Shown: positions 1-9,194 of the stretch, in pieces
Position numbering within the stretch: position 1 is the first letter of the stretch
Layout: every line of letters begins with the position of its first letter
Assembly (NCBI GenBank): GCA_934277545.1
Contig: CAKQUG010000002.1
Span: 186,001 to 250,000, forward strand
Direction of reading: 5' to 3'
DNA length: 64,000 nucleotides
Source of the DNA: an uncultured Alphaproteobacteria bacterium
GTDB lineage: Bacteria; Pseudomonadota; Alphaproteobacteria; RF32; CAG-239
Position numbers and translations under genes: made by a program
The notes under the pieces: generated by a model
Told to the model about the DNA's origin: nothing
The model's input: the letters and a program-made list of their open reading frames with translations, nothing else
Database searches by the model: none

Positions 1-2
1 AA

Positions 3-200
3 GACGCCTACAAGCAGGCGGTTTGGCTTAATGCCGATGTCCGTAAAGAGCTGATTGCCAAACAAATCAACTCTGACGCTGCCGAAGCGCAAAAGGCGCA
101 GAAAGCGGCGTTTTCTCCGAAAGGAAAAGCAAAAGCGCCGGAAAGACCTCTGACTTTGAGGGAAGAAATTGAAAAAAATATGGCTGCTTTTTTGGATTAA
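3..200 (+). CDS. C-terminal end of a phage protein upstream of the capsid gene (partial)
   Basis: The reading frame is open from the left edge of the window and ends at TAA 198-200, giving the last 65 residues of a protein that starts outside the window. The visible part is Lys/Ala/Glu-rich and predicted helical, ending in LREEIEKNMAAFLD. It lies 24 bases before the major capsid gene on the same strand. Proteins at this position in podovirus-like genomes are often scaffolding proteins, and the charged helical tail would fit one, but the fragment is too short to assign. Function is inferred from position only. Confidence 0.55.
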   Translation, partial: DAYKQAVWLNADVRKELIAKQINSDAAEAQKAQKAAFSPKGKAKAPERPLTLREEIEKNMAAFLD

Positions 201-224
201 CTTAAAATTTTAAAAGGATAAAAA

Positions 225-1190
225 ATGATAAATAAAGATTATAATGAAGTGTTTACCGTAACTTTGAACAACCGTTCAAAAGAAATGGCTGATAATATTT
301 CTAAAAATAATGCGCTTTTAACCCGCTTAAAAGACAAGGGCAAAATGCGTCAGCTGACCGGCGGTGTAAAAATTTTGGAAGAACTGGAATACGGCGAGGG
401 CGATATGGTATGGTATTCAGGTTATGATACCATTAACTATACTCCTAAGCAACTGTTTACGGCTGCTGAATATGCACTAAAACTGTGTGCGGTACCGGTG
501 GCTGTTTCCGGTGAAGAATTACTGATGAACAGCGGTCCGGAACAAGTTATGGATTTGTTTGAAAAACGTATTTCCAATGCTGAAAAAACTTTGAAAAATC
601 AAATGTCAGTTGCTTTGTACAGCGATGGCACCGGTTCTTCGGGTAAGGAAATCGGCGGTTTGGCTTTGCTGGTTGCCGATGATCCGACTTCCGGCACGGT
701 CGGAGGTATTGACCGTTCGGCTGCCGGAAGCGAATTTTGGCGCAACCAATCAGTTAGTGCGGATATTGATTCATCCAACATTCGCCAGATGATGAACAGC
801 TTGTATCACAAATGCTGCCGCAATTCTGACAAACCGGATTTGATTGTCTGCGATGACGCTTTGTATACTTTGTTTGATGAATCTTTGTCGGTTTTACAGC
901 GTTTCTCTGACCCTAAAATGGCGGACGCCGGTTTTACCAGCCTCAAATTCAAGGGCGCCGATGTAATTTTTGACGGCGGCCAGGGCGGTCATTGTCCGGA
1001 AAAACACATGTACTTTTTGAACACTAACTACATTTATCTGCGTACTCATAAAGATCGCAATATGAAAATTATCGGTGGCGACAGATTAGCGATAAATCAG
1101 GATGCGCTATATCGCATTATCGGTTGGGCCGGCAATATGACTATGTCTAACGCGGCGGTTCAAGGCGTGTTGATTAACACTAAAGAATAA
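225..1190 (+). CDS. Phage major capsid protein
   Basis: A 321-residue protein that I assign as the major head (coat) subunit building the icosahedral shell. The assignment rests on resemblance to podovirus-like coat proteins: the segment around residues 145-172 (GGLALLVADD, then GTVGGIDRS, then FWRNQ) is a pattern seen in many of them, and the C-terminal part (MYFLNTNYIYLRTHKDRNMKI, then GWAGNMTMSNAAVQG) resembles their late strand region. An AAAAGGAT box lies just before the ATG. It heads a compact + strand virion gene block and is followed by a strong hairpin, which would separate this highly expressed gene from the next ones. The length is normal and there is no sign of damage. Confidence 0.8.
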   Translation: MINKDYNEVFTVTLNNRSKEMADNISKNNALLTRLKDKGKMRQLTGGVKILEELEYGEGDMVWYSGYDTINYTPKQLFTAAEYALKLCAVPVAVSGEELLMNSGPEQVMDLFEKRISNAEKTLKNQMSVALYSDGTGSSGKEIGGLALLVADDPTSGTVGGIDRSAAGSEFWRNQSVSADIDSSNIRQMMNSLYHKCCRNSDKPDLIVCDDALYTLFDESLSVLQRFSDPKMADAGFTSLKFKGADVIFDGGQGGHCPEKHMYFLNTNYIYLRTHKDRNMKIIGGDRLAINQDALYRIIGWAGNMTMSNAAVQGVLINTKE

Positions 1191-1203
1191 TCGTTAAACC
1201 ACA

Positions 1204-1237
1204 GAAAAGGAGTGAAATAAAAAAATCACTCCTTTTC
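1204..1237 (+). terminator. Hairpin after the capsid gene
   Basis: A 12-bp perfect stem (GAAAAGGAGTGA / TCACTCCTTTTC) with an A-rich loop lies just after the capsid stop. The 3' arm ends in TTTTC but no long T-run follows, so it may act as a partial terminator or mRNA-stabilising hairpin, uncoupling the capsid from downstream genes. Confidence 0.6.
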
Positions 1238-1276
1238 AAATCGTTACAAAAATAAGATAAAGTAAAGGAATAGACT

Positions 1277-1861
1277 ATGGATATGGATTTTGCCTTGTTT
1301 CAACAGGTAATCGGCGCAAAAGAAACCGAAAAAAACGTGGCGGCGAGATTTTATGACAAAGCCGTTAAAACCAGTGAAGTGTCGGCTAACGGTTTGCCGA
1401 TTTTTAAAAATGTTACATATATTGAAATCCGCTTGAAAGATAATAACACTGAAGTATTTAATCAGCCGGCGACAGCGGAAAAAATTCGGCGTTTTCCGCA
1501 GGAATACGCGTTGTATCAGCTTTCTAAAAAGCAAGCAGAAAACGGTACTCCGCTGGAACAGTTTGCCTTTTTGACTGCGGCGGAAATTGCCACTTGTAAA
1601 AGCCGTGGCGTGTTTACGGTGGAAACTTTAGCAGGTTTGGATTTTGATAAAGTGCAAAGCCTGGGCTTGCAGGATGAGCATGTTTTAGCGCAAATGTTTT
1701 TGGAAAAATCAGAAAATAACAAAATGTTAGACGATTTTGCTAAAAAAGAGCTTGAATATGAAAGAGAAATTGAATCTTTGCGCGAACAGCTGGCAGCCAT
1801 GCAAAGAGCGCTTAGTGAAGAGCGTAAAAAACATGCCGACGCCAAAGCAGGAGAAAAATAA
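1277..1861 (+). CDS. Phage protein with C-terminal coiled coil
   Basis: A 194-residue protein of unknown exact role between the capsid and adaptor genes. The N-terminal two thirds are mixed, with a KSRGVFTVETLAGLDFDKVQSLG segment resembling a small helical (helix-hairpin-helix-like) module around residues 110-135. Residues about 145-190 form a strongly charged heptad-like helix (ELEYEREIESLREQLAAMQ), a likely coiled coil. The start at 1277 has AAAGGAA a few bases upstream. The stop overlaps the next ATG by one base, so translation is probably coupled. It may be a head-decoration or morphogenesis factor. That is inferred from position alone. Confidence 0.6.
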   Translation: MDMDFALFQQVIGAKETEKNVAARFYDKAVKTSEVSANGLPIFKNVTYIEIRLKDNNTEVFNQPATAEKIRRFPQEYALYQLSKKQAENGTPLEQFAFLTAAEIATCKSRGVFTVETLAGLDFDKVQSLGLQDEHVLAQMFLEKSENNKMLDDFAKKELEYEREIESLREQLAAMQRALSEERKKHADAKAGEK

Positions 1862-2583
1862 TGAAGACAATTTTGGAAATTTGCCGCGAGGTTGCGGATT
1901 TGGCAGCGACCAAGCGCCCGAATGATTTATTTGATGCCAACAGCCAGCAGGAAAGTATTTTTTTGAGCGTGGCAAAATCGGCTCTCGACAGTCTGCTGCG
2001 TTACGGCGATTGGCAGGAGCTGACAAAAGAAGGATGTCTGCGCACGGTTGAGGGACGTACTCAATATCCTATTTCCGAGTTTTTGCCGGATTTTTTTTGT
2101 CTTCTGAACAATACGATTTTTATTAAAGACGGCAAAGAACGCATAATCGGCGCCATTACGCCGGAACAATGGATGCGGGAAAAATATTTTTCCAGTCCGA
2201 GCAATGAATTGAAATTTAAAATTCAAAACGGACGTTTTGTGTTTTTAACTCCTCCGGCCGGTGGTTTACGGATTGTTTTTCAATATCGCTCCAACGGAAT
2301 TGTTTGGGATTTTGATACATTTGAAGAAAAAAGTTCGCTCACCGCCAATACTGATGTTCCGGTTTTTGACGAATATCTGGTTAAGCTGAATATTTTATGG
2401 CGGTGGCTGAAACGCAGCGGATTGGACTATGGCGAAGAATATGATGAATTTCAGCGCGAATTGAAAAAGCGTTTTGGTTCCGAACACGCCGCTGCCAACA
2501 TAAATTTGACAAAGTCGGATAACGGTTTGAGCGAAACAGGAGTAATAATCAATGAAGTTAAAATTAGCAGTACGGGGCAATAA
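1861..2583 (+). CDS. SU10-type phage adaptor (head-tail connector) protein
   Basis: A 240-residue protein that resembles the phage adaptor family of SU10-like podoviruses, which forms a ring between portal and tail nozzle. Features seen: an N-terminal helical segment (ILEICREVADLAATKRPNDLF), a FLSVAKSALDSLLRYGDWQEL helix, a central beta-rich part with the TQYPISEFLPDF and FVFLTPPAGG motifs, and a C-terminal helical WRWLKRSGLDYGEEYDEFQRELKKR segment. The family call is by resemblance. It overlaps the preceding gene by one base and the next gene by 32 bases, as expected of a tightly packed virion operon. Confidence 0.65.
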   Translation: MKTILEICREVADLAATKRPNDLFDANSQQESIFLSVAKSALDSLLRYGDWQELTKEGCLRTVEGRTQYPISEFLPDFFCLLNNTIFIKDGKERIIGAITPEQWMREKYFSSPSNELKFKIQNGRFVFLTPPAGGLRIVFQYRSNGIVWDFDTFEEKSSLTANTDVPVFDEYLVKLNILWRWLKRSGLDYGEEYDEFQRELKKRFGSEHAAANINLTKSDNGLSETGVIINEVKISSTGQ

Positions 2584-4111
2584 GTCGGTAAGCTATACTT
2601 TGCCGGCACCGATAAAAGGTTTGAATGTGCGCGACGGTTGGGCGAATATGGACGCAGGTTACGCCATTGTGATGGATAACTATATGCCGCTGGACACTAA
2701 AGTGGCGCTGCGTAAAGGTTATGTTGAATATGTAGGGTTGCCGGAAAAAGTATGTACGCTGACCGAATATAAAGTCGGCGGCAACAATTATTTTATAGCT
2801 GTTTCCGGCGGCGCTGCCTATAACATCAGCTCGCGCAAAAATATTTACGTCTATGAAAATGTTAAGTTTACAAACAGTTATTGCCGTACTCAGCAATACA
2901 AAAACTATTTGTATTTTGTGAACGGTAGCGATACCCCGAAAGTTTATTACCGCGGTGAAGATGGAACCGAGCATTTTGAAGATTGGGGCTTTACGGCCGA
3001 AAATTTGAATGCCACCCGTATTGCCGGTGTCGGACTTTCCAAGCAGCGCTTGTGGTTTATCGAAAGCGGCACTCTTAAAGTCTGGTATCCCGAAACCGCC
3101 GGCAATATTGCCGGAAAGCTGAATTATTTTGATTTAGCGCAGGTTGCGCGTTTCGGCGGCGAACTGGTGGCGGTTGCCAACTGGACGCAGGACGGCGGGC
3201 AGGGAATTGACGATTTGACGGTGTTTATCACTTCAGAAGGCGAAGCGCTGGTTTATGTGGGGTCGGATATTAACAATGCCGATAGCTGGCAGCTGCGCGG
3301 TTCCTATAAAATCAGTCGTCCGATTGGATATGATTGCCTGGTGCCGTATCAAGGCGATGTGGTGATAATTTCCGAAGATGGCTATATTCCGCTGTCCAAA
3401 GCCTTGCCGCTGGAACAGGCCAACGCTTCGCAAATTGCGTTCAGCGATGCCATCCGTGGGTTGGTGTTATCGCGGACTGCGCATAATTTGAAACGTTATG
3501 GCTGGCAGGGTGTAATTTACAGCCGCGGCGGTTATGGATTGTTTAATGTTCCGGTATCTAATCAATACGAACAGCATGTTATCAATTTAAATACCGGGGC
3601 TTGGTGCCGTTTTACCGGCATCCGCGCGCATTGTTGGGGGTTATATAATCAGCGGCTTTATTTCGGTTCGGACCGAGGTGTTTATTTGTTTGATGAAAGC
3701 TATGCGGATAACGGCACCGAAATCAGCGGCTGCGTGGAGCAGGCGTATAATGATTTAGGCAGTAACAGTGTTAAAAAAATTCAGCTGCTTAATCCCCGCA
3801 CCAAATCAAGCACCGGGTATTCATTGGTTATTTATACCAATATGGATATGGAAAGCCGTAAAATTGACTATCAGGAAAACTTATCGTCTTCCGGCTTGCA
3901 CAAGTGGAATGAAACCAAATGGTCGAGTTCGTTTAATCCGCTTGGTATCAAGTGGGGAGCTGCCGACAGCACTTCAATCCGCAGTCAGTGGATAGCCAAT
4001 TCTGCCACCGGCTACAAAGCCGGCATAGTGTTTAAAACCAAAACCAAAGGCAATTTGATAGAATGGTTTGAAACCGGTATTCGCTATGAAGTAGGGAGCG
4101 GCGTGCTATGA
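2552..4111 (+). CDS. Probable phage tail nozzle/hub protein (beta-propeller-like)
   Basis: A 519-residue protein, almost entirely beta-rich with many aromatic Gly-Tyr/Trp repeats, consistent with a propeller fold. The N-terminal segment (PAPIKGLNVRDGWANMDAGYAIVMDNYMP, about residues 18-46) is of the kind found in podovirus proteins encoded right after the adaptor, where the tail nozzle is expected. The start overlaps the adaptor gene by 32 bases and the stop overlaps the GNAT gene by 4. A nozzle role follows from gene order and fold impression, not from a recognised domain; another tail or fibre component is possible. Confidence 0.5.
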   Translation: MKLKLAVRGNKSVSYTLPAPIKGLNVRDGWANMDAGYAIVMDNYMPLDTKVALRKGYVEYVGLPEKVCTLTEYKVGGNNYFIAVSGGAAYNISSRKNIYVYENVKFTNSYCRTQQYKNYLYFVNGSDTPKVYYRGEDGTEHFEDWGFTAENLNATRIAGVGLSKQRLWFIESGTLKVWYPETAGNIAGKLNYFDLAQVARFGGELVAVANWTQDGGQGIDDLTVFITSEGEALVYVGSDINNADSWQLRGSYKISRPIGYDCLVPYQGDVVIISEDGYIPLSKALPLEQANASQIAFSDAIRGLVLSRTAHNLKRYGWQGVIYSRGGYGLFNVPVSNQYEQHVINLNTGAWCRFTGIRAHCWGLYNQRLYFGSDRGVYLFDESYADNGTEISGCVEQAYNDLGSNSVKKIQLLNPRTKSSTGYSLVIYTNMDMESRKIDYQENLSSSGLHKWNETKWSSSFNPLGIKWGAADSTSIRSQWIANSATGYKAGIVFKTKTKGNLIEWFETGIRYEVGSGVL

Positions 4112-4551
4112 ATGATGAATATGAAATTCTGCCCGATAAAAACAATATTATCGCCAAATGGGTTTGCAAGGGTTTAGGCGAGGGCACTGATTGGCTTGAC
4201 CAGTATATAACTTATGGTTTTGCCCAAGGCGGAAAAATGCTCGGCGGCTTAATTTTTCACAGCTATCGTCCTAACACCGAAGTTTGGTGGACAGTATACA
4301 CCGTTGACAAACGTTGGTGTAACCGCCGCATGTTAAAAGTTATGTTTGACATCGCTTTTAACAAATTAAAATGCCGGCGCATATCGCTTTTAGTCAGCAA
4401 AAGTAATGTCGCCGGCATAAATTTTGTAAAGAAACTTGGATTTCAGCAAGAAGGAATGTTCAGAGTCTATCGTGAAAACGGGGAAGATTGTTACATTTTC
4501 GGTATGCTGAAAAACGAATGTAAATGGATTAAAAATGGAGAAAATAAATGA
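4108..4551 (+). CDS. Phage-encoded GNAT-family acetyltransferase
   Basis: A 147-residue protein with the GNAT layout: a central beta-strand pair (GKMLGGLIFHSYRP, then TEVWWTVYTVDKRWCNRRMLKVMFDIAFN) where the acetyl-CoA loop is expected, and a C-terminal ISLLVSKSNVAGINFVKKLGFQQEGMFR motif typical of the fourth GNAT segment. GNAT genes are often embedded in podovirus virion operons; their substrate there is unknown. It overlaps both neighbours by 4 bases (ATGA type), so it is translated as part of the virion operon. The family call is good; the function is open. Confidence 0.7.
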   Translation: MNDEYEILPDKNNIIAKWVCKGLGEGTDWLDQYITYGFAQGGKMLGGLIFHSYRPNTEVWWTVYTVDKRWCNRRMLKVMFDIAFNKLKCRRISLLVSKSNVAGINFVKKLGFQQEGMFRVYRENGEDCYIFGMLKNECKWIKNGENK

Positions 4552-5213
4552 GTAAATCAATTGGCAAAGTTTTTGCAAATTCTTCAACCGATAAATACGG
4601 TTATGAAAAGAACTATTTGAATTATTTAGGTAATTACGATACTTCAAATTATGACAATACATTGAAAAATATGACAGGTCAGGCTTTTGACATGAGTAAA
4701 AATTTGAGCAGGATGCCGGAATATCAGTTTTCGATAAACGGCTCGGATGACGCTCGTCAGCGCATGGAAAACGCCGTATATCAATCGGCAGTGGACAAAC
4801 TTAATCCGCAATATCAGCAGCAGCGCGCCGATTTGGAAACAAGTTTGGCCAACAAAGGTATCAGCGTTGGCAGCGAGGCTTATCAGCGTGCGATGAACAA
4901 CTTGCAGCAAAAACAGAATGAGGCGCTTAATCAGGCGGCTTATCAAAGTATTGCGGCCGGGCAGGGTGCTTATAGCCAAAGTTTGAACGATAGTATCAAT
5001 AGCGCAAATTTCAATAATAATTCGCAGTTGAACTACATTCAGCAAATTAAAGCGCTGTTGGAAGGCTCTGTTTCAGGTTATCAGAATCAGGCAAATTTGT
5101 ATAATGTTAACAAAAATGTCGAGAATCGCCAGACCTCGGCTCGCCAAAGCGGGTGGAATAATATGTTTAAAACTGCAGAAATCACCGAAAAACTTGCTGA
5201 TACATTTAAATAG
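4548..5213 (+). CDS. Gln/Asn-rich phage virion-associated protein
   Basis: A 221-residue protein with a helical middle (about residues 85-175) very rich in Gln, Asn, Ala and Ser (LNPQYQQQRADLETSLANKGISVGSEAYQRAMNNLQQKQNEALNQAAYQ). Proteins of this composition, containing a QLxxxGI..GSEAYxxAM pattern, are often found near the tail genes of podovirus-like phages and may be internal virion or ejection proteins. The role is inferred. It is the last intact gene of the virion block: no tail fibre, lysis or further internal proteins follow, which suggests truncation of the prophage here. Confidence 0.55.
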   Translation: MSKSIGKVFANSSTDKYGYEKNYLNYLGNYDTSNYDNTLKNMTGQAFDMSKNLSRMPEYQFSINGSDDARQRMENAVYQSAVDKLNPQYQQQRADLETSLANKGISVGSEAYQRAMNNLQQKQNEALNQAAYQSIAAGQGAYSQSLNDSINSANFNNNSQLNYIQQIKALLEGSVSGYQNQANLYNVNKNVENRQTSARQSGWNNMFKTAEITEKLADTFK

Positions 5214-5274
5214 CTTGTCAATGTCGGCTGTAAAAACCTAAATAATATAAAAAACTCGGAAGTAGTTTTTTTTA

Positions 5275-5424
5275 ATGAAACTCCATCGGCTTATGCCGGT
5301 GGAGTTTCATGGTGTTGATGAAGAGGGTGGTTCATATTTTAAAAGCTATTTAACAAAGCAGTTTGCAGATAATTTCTTATCCTTTTTTGATAATCACAAA
5401 ACTTTTGTTTTTGCAACTCCTTAA
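5275..5424 (+). CDS. Short ORF or gene remnant starting inside an inverted repeat
   Basis: A 49-codon frame (MKLHRLMPVEFHGVDEEGG..., ending FDNHKTFVFATP) runs from ATG 5275 to TAA 5422-5424. There is no convincing ribosome binding site; a T-run precedes the ATG. Bases 5275-5310 are also a 16-bp inverted repeat with a TTAT loop and one G-T pair, so the first residues overlap a stable hairpin. The peptide has a protein-like composition and could be the last piece of a lost phage gene. No family was recognised. Confidence 0.25.
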   Translation: MKLHRLMPVEFHGVDEEGGSYFKSYLTKQFADNFLSFFDNHKTFVFATP

Positions 5425-5449
5425 AAACATACATACAAAACTTTAATCA

Positions 5450-7324
5450 TCACGCTTCCATAATATTGTCTGTCCAAAGCTCGCATTGTGTCATAACAGT
5501 TTGTACGGCGTCTTCAACACCTTCAGGTGGATATTTGTGCTTTTTAAGTAATCTTTTTATAAGCATACGCATTTTGGCTCGAGCCGTTTCTTTTTTCTGC
5601 CAATCTATCGTTTTATTTTTACGCAAAGTTTCGGTAAGTTCTTTTGTTATAGCAATCAATTCGTCATTTTCATAAAAATCCTTAACAGCTTGCGGACGCG
5701 TCAAGGCATCATAAAAAGCCGCTTCTTCGGCATTAAGACCTAAATCTTCGCCTTCTTTTTGTGCCGAGGCGATTTGTTTTGCCAGATTAAGCAGCTCTTC
5801 GATAACTTGCTCATTAGTCAACATACCGTTCAAATAGCGATTCATAGACTCTTGTATCATTTCGCTGAACTTTTCCGAACGCACAACATTGGTATGGCGA
5901 TAAATAGAAATCTGCTCAGCTATCAGCTTTTTTAATAATTCTACGGCTAAGTTTTTCTCTTTCATTTTGGATATTTCTTCCAAAAACTTTGGATCAAACA
6001 GCGAAAATTCTTCTTTTATATCCGAAAACAGGTTGATAACGCCATCGCTCTTTATGCTCTGTTCCAACAGTTCGTTAATGCGCTTATTCATTTCCGGCAA
6101 TGATATTTTTTTACCGCCTCCGCTTTCGGTTAAACGCAAAATCATAATTCTGACAGCCTCTAAAAATGCCGCCTCAATACGTGAGTTTTCTTCAACAATA
6201 GATGAGCAAAGCGATAGCGCCTGATGTAACATAAGAGCTTGCTTAATAAAGGCATCTTTTTCTTTATTTTTCTCTCTAGCAATGATAAAGTTTGTGGCAC
6301 CGCTTATCAATCTTGCTCTGACTAAATTTGAACCGGTAGCAAATTCGCTATAATCAAAATCACGTAATAAATCGCGGCATACCTGCAATTTTTCCCTGAA
6401 TTTATTATATGCTGTGCTGGCAATGTCCATATTGCCGTAGTTCTTTCTATCGCGGATAGTATAATCATTCATAGCCTTTTTCAAAGCGCTGGCAATACCG
6501 ATATAATCAACCACCAAACCGCCTTCTTTATCTTCAAACACGCGATTAACCCGCGCAATCGCTTGCATCAGGTTATGCCCTTCCATCGGCTTATAAACAT
6601 ACATTGTCGCCAATGACGGCACATCAAAACCGGTTAGCCACATATCAACGACAATGGCAATTTTCAGCGGATCGTTATTATCCTTAAATTTGCGCGCCAA
6701 TTCTTCTTTATGCGATTTATTGCCAATAATGGCACGCCAGTCTTCGGGGTCATTATTGCTTGAAGTCATAACCACGGCAATTTTATCTTGCCAGTTTGGA
6801 CGCAATTCCAAAATACGATGATAAATTTTCAGGGCAATCGGACGAGAATAGGCCACAATCATGGCTTTACCGGTCAATAAATTTTCGCGATAGTTCTCGT
6901 AGTGGTCCAAAATATCGCAGACAAGTGAATTGATAGTGTCATCATCACTCAAAATAGTTTCCATTTGCCCAAGCTGTTTTTTGCTTTTTTCTATAACTTC
7001 TGGCTCGGCATTTTGCGCCATTAAATCGTATTCAGCATCAATTAGTTGCAAAATTTCCGGCTTTAAATGAAGTTTTATGACGCGGCTTTCATAATAAACC
7101 GGGCGCGTTGCGCCGTCTTCCACCGCCTGTGTCATATCGTAAACATCGATATAATCACCGAATACCTCTCGCGTGTTGCGGTCATCAAGAGAAAGCGGTG
7201 TTCCGGTAAAACCGATATATGTCGCGTTTGGCAGAGAATTACGAATAATTCGCGCCGTACCGACTTTGATGTTCCCGTGTTTCCGCCAAAATCTAAGAGG
7301 CCGGCTATAAAAAAACACCCGCAA
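5450..7324 (-). pseudogene. hsdR: 3' fragment of a type I restriction enzyme R subunit gene
   Basis: The - strand frame encodes about 610 residues that match the C-terminal two thirds of HsdR, the ATP-driven translocase/nuclease of type I restriction systems. Visible: helicase motif III ([11 protein letters not shown]), motif V/VI ([23 protein letters not shown], then [12 protein letters not shown]) and the HsdR C-terminal helical region. Missing: the N-terminal PD-(D/E)xK nuclease, Walker A and DEAH motifs. Recognisable homology starts around position 7255; the first ~25 residues up to 7324 read into unrelated DNA containing a hairpin. No hsdM or hsdS accompanies it. It is therefore a relic of a second type I system, distinct in sequence from the complete hsdR at 19.4 kb. 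Confidence 0.8.
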
Positions 7325-7345
7325 AGGGTGGGCGCTGCAAGACTG
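7303..7345 (-). other. tRNA 3'-end-like fragment plus terminator
   Basis: On the - strand the sequence reads AGTCTTGCAGCGCCCACC and then a CACCC/GGGTG hairpin followed by seven T. The 18 bases are identical to the 3' end of the tRNA-Ile2/Met(CAT) gene at 32188-32264, but the T-loop and everything 5' of it are missing here. The arrangement (tRNA end plus terminator) looks like an attachment-site or excision scar next to the truncated hsdR. Confidence 0.4.
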
Positions 7346-7810
7346 ACTACGCTAACGCTCCGCCGACGCGTCGTTCACAGCCTTTGGCTGCCGGCGTTCT
7401 GCCGCCCGCCTTTCTCTAGTTCTCAAACTTGCTTTCTCGCAAGTTCGAGAACCTTTTAAAATGCCCACAAAAAAACCACTCCTAAAGAGTGGTCTTTATG
7501 GTGGTGGATAGGATATTAAAAGGCGAAATCGGATAACTTTCGCGCCATTTTGTGAATTATTCTAACCATTGGTATCTCTAATTGTCCAGACCATTTACCA
7601 TATCTGGTCACAGCTTTTCTCATATCGCAACCCAGGTTACATTACAAAAATAAGAAATGGCGACCAGACTAATTTAAGAAAAATGTGTATATTAAAATCG
7701 AATTTATTTAGAATTTTGTGTATAATTTATCAAGATAATTCTTGAATTTTGTGTATTTTTATGTTAAATATAGCTTATAAAATGTGTATAATATATTTAA
7801 GGAACAGCGA
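7346..7810. other. Gene-free junction with hairpins and a second tRNA-end-like fragment
   Basis: About 465 bases without a credible gene. It contains a GC-rich patch (7346-7415), an imperfect 14-bp inverted repeat built on GTTCTCAAACTTGC / GCAAGTTCGAGAAC (about 7419-7452), a - strand terminator (ACCACT/AGTGGT stem followed by a T-run, 7468-7493) directly preceded by CCTATCCACCACCA (7495-7508), which resembles a tRNA 3' end with CCA, and the first copy of a diverged repeat (7530-7674). The composition of patches suggests successive insertions and deletions. Confidence 0.5.
7530..7674. repeat. Diverged 145-bp direct repeat, copy 1
   Basis: Shares an ordered series of blocks with 9755-9899: GATAACTTT, GCGC, CCAGACCATTT, TATCGCAACCC, CATTACAAAAA and GACCAGACTAATT, with comparable spacing. 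It is not conserved as protein in any frame. The two copies flank the AAA ATPase gene, the MITE and the first small paralogue gene. Confidence 0.5.
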
Positions 7811-9160
7811 ATGTATCGTAAAGCAGAGAAAATATTGCAAGCTTGGAAGGCTAATCCGAAAAAAAAGGCCTTATTGATAACCGGTCAACGGCAGGCCGGT
7901 AAAACTTATATCGTGCGTGAGTTTGGTAAAGCTAATTATAAACACTATGTAGAAATTAACTTCATCACAACACCTTCTGCCAAAGATATCTTCTCCGGTG
8001 ATCTGAACGCAGATACTTTAATCATGAATTTAACAGCATTCATCGGAAAGTCATTGGAAAAAGGGAAAACCTTGATATTCCTTGATGAAATACAGGAATG
8101 TCCTAATGCAAGAACAGCCATTAAGTTTTTGGTTGATGATGGCCGATTTGATTACATAGAATCAGGCTCATTATTAGGCGTTCAATATAAGCAAGTTCCA
8201 TCTTATCCTGTGGGGTATGAAGAAATATACCAGATGTATCCGATGGATTTTGAAGAATTTTGTATTGCCAATGGAGTTCAACCATCAACGCTTGATTATT
8301 TGCGTGAATGTTATAAAAAACAGACACCGATAACGGATTCCATTCATCAAACCATGTCTAATCTATTCAAGTATTACATTGTTGTCGGCGGTATGCCTGA
8401 TGTGGTCAAAAGATTTATAAACACACATGATATAGGACAAGTCGTAAATGTTCAACGAGATATTATTGCCCAATATCGACAGGATATAAGCAAATATTCT
8501 ACCACCGGCAAAAATATGATTAACAATATATTTGATAATATACCATCACAGCTGGATGATAAAAATCGCCGATTTATGCTCTCATCAGTTCAAAAGAACG
8601 CCAGACTTCGTGATTATGAGGATTCTTTTGTTTGGCTTTCAGATGCCGGAGTTGCTCTGCCTTGTTATAATCTGACAGAGCCAAAGATCCCGCTTAAAAT
8701 TAACGAACAAAGCCGTTTGTTCAAGCTTTATATGAGTGATGTCGGCTTACTATGCGCAACGAGCCTGGAAAATATACAATTTGAGATACTACAGGGTAAT
8801 TTATCTATAAATATGGGTGGAATATTAGAAAATGCCTTTGCCGAACTTTTAAAAGCCAATGGTTTTGCATTGCGGTATCTTAATAAAAAGAATATAGGAG
8901 AGCTGGACTTTGTGGTTCAGCAAAATGATGAAGTCATGCCGATTGAAATTAAATCAGGTAAAGATTATAAAACACATGCCGCACTTAATAATGCCTTAAA
9001 AGTTAAGGAATGGAACCTCAAAAAAGGTATTGTATTTTGTATGGACAATATCCAAAAAACCGAGAGAATAACCTATCTTCCTTGGTATTTAGTGATGTTT
9101 CTGAAACAAAATAATCATGATGAATCAATGATTGTAAATGTGGATTTAAGTGGATTATGA
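7811..9160 (+). CDS. AAA ATPase with C-terminal DUF4143 (ExeA-like ATP-binding protein)
   Basis: A 449-residue protein. Walker A GQRQAGKT is at about 25-32 and Walker B LIFLDEIQE at about 88-96, followed by a GSLLGV segment (sensor-like). The C-terminal half ends in the DUF4143 pattern (GGILENAFAELLKANG...LDFVVQQNDEVMPIEIKSGK), which looks like a degenerate PD-(D/E)xK fold with D...E-x-K. The start at 7811 was preferred to 7784 because TAAGGAA lies 8 bases before it. Members are common in anaerobe genomes and accessory islands; their substrate is unknown, and roles in defence or mobile-element maintenance have been proposed. The gene is isolated, flanked by two copies of a diverged repeat, and appears intact. 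Confidence 0.8.
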   Translation: MYRKAEKILQAWKANPKKKALLITGQRQAGKTYIVREFGKANYKHYVEINFITTPSAKDIFSGDLNADTLIMNLTAFIGKSLEKGKTLIFLDEIQECPNARTAIKFLVDDGRFDYIESGSLLGVQYKQVPSYPVGYEEIYQMYPMDFEEFCIANGVQPSTLDYLRECYKKQTPITDSIHQTMSNLFKYYIVVGGMPDVVKRFINTHDIGQVVNVQRDIIAQYRQDISKYSTTGKNMINNIFDNIPSQLDDKNRRFMLSSVQKNARLRDYEDSFVWLSDAGVALPCYNLTEPKIPLKINEQSRLFKLYMSDVGLLCATSLENIQFEILQGNLSINMGGILENAFAELLKANGFALRYLNKKNIGELDFVVQQNDEVMPIEIKSGKDYKTHAALNNALKVKEWNLKKGIVFCMDNIQKTERITYLPWYLVMFLKQNNHDESMIVNVDLSGL

Positions 9161-9194
9161 TAAATTCAACATTATATCATATTTCACTGGACTG

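Noticed and set aside
7468..7508. A complete tRNA gene ending in CCTATCCACCACCA
   Set aside because: Upstream sequence does not fold into D, anticodon and T arms; only the 3' end plus terminator is tRNA-like.
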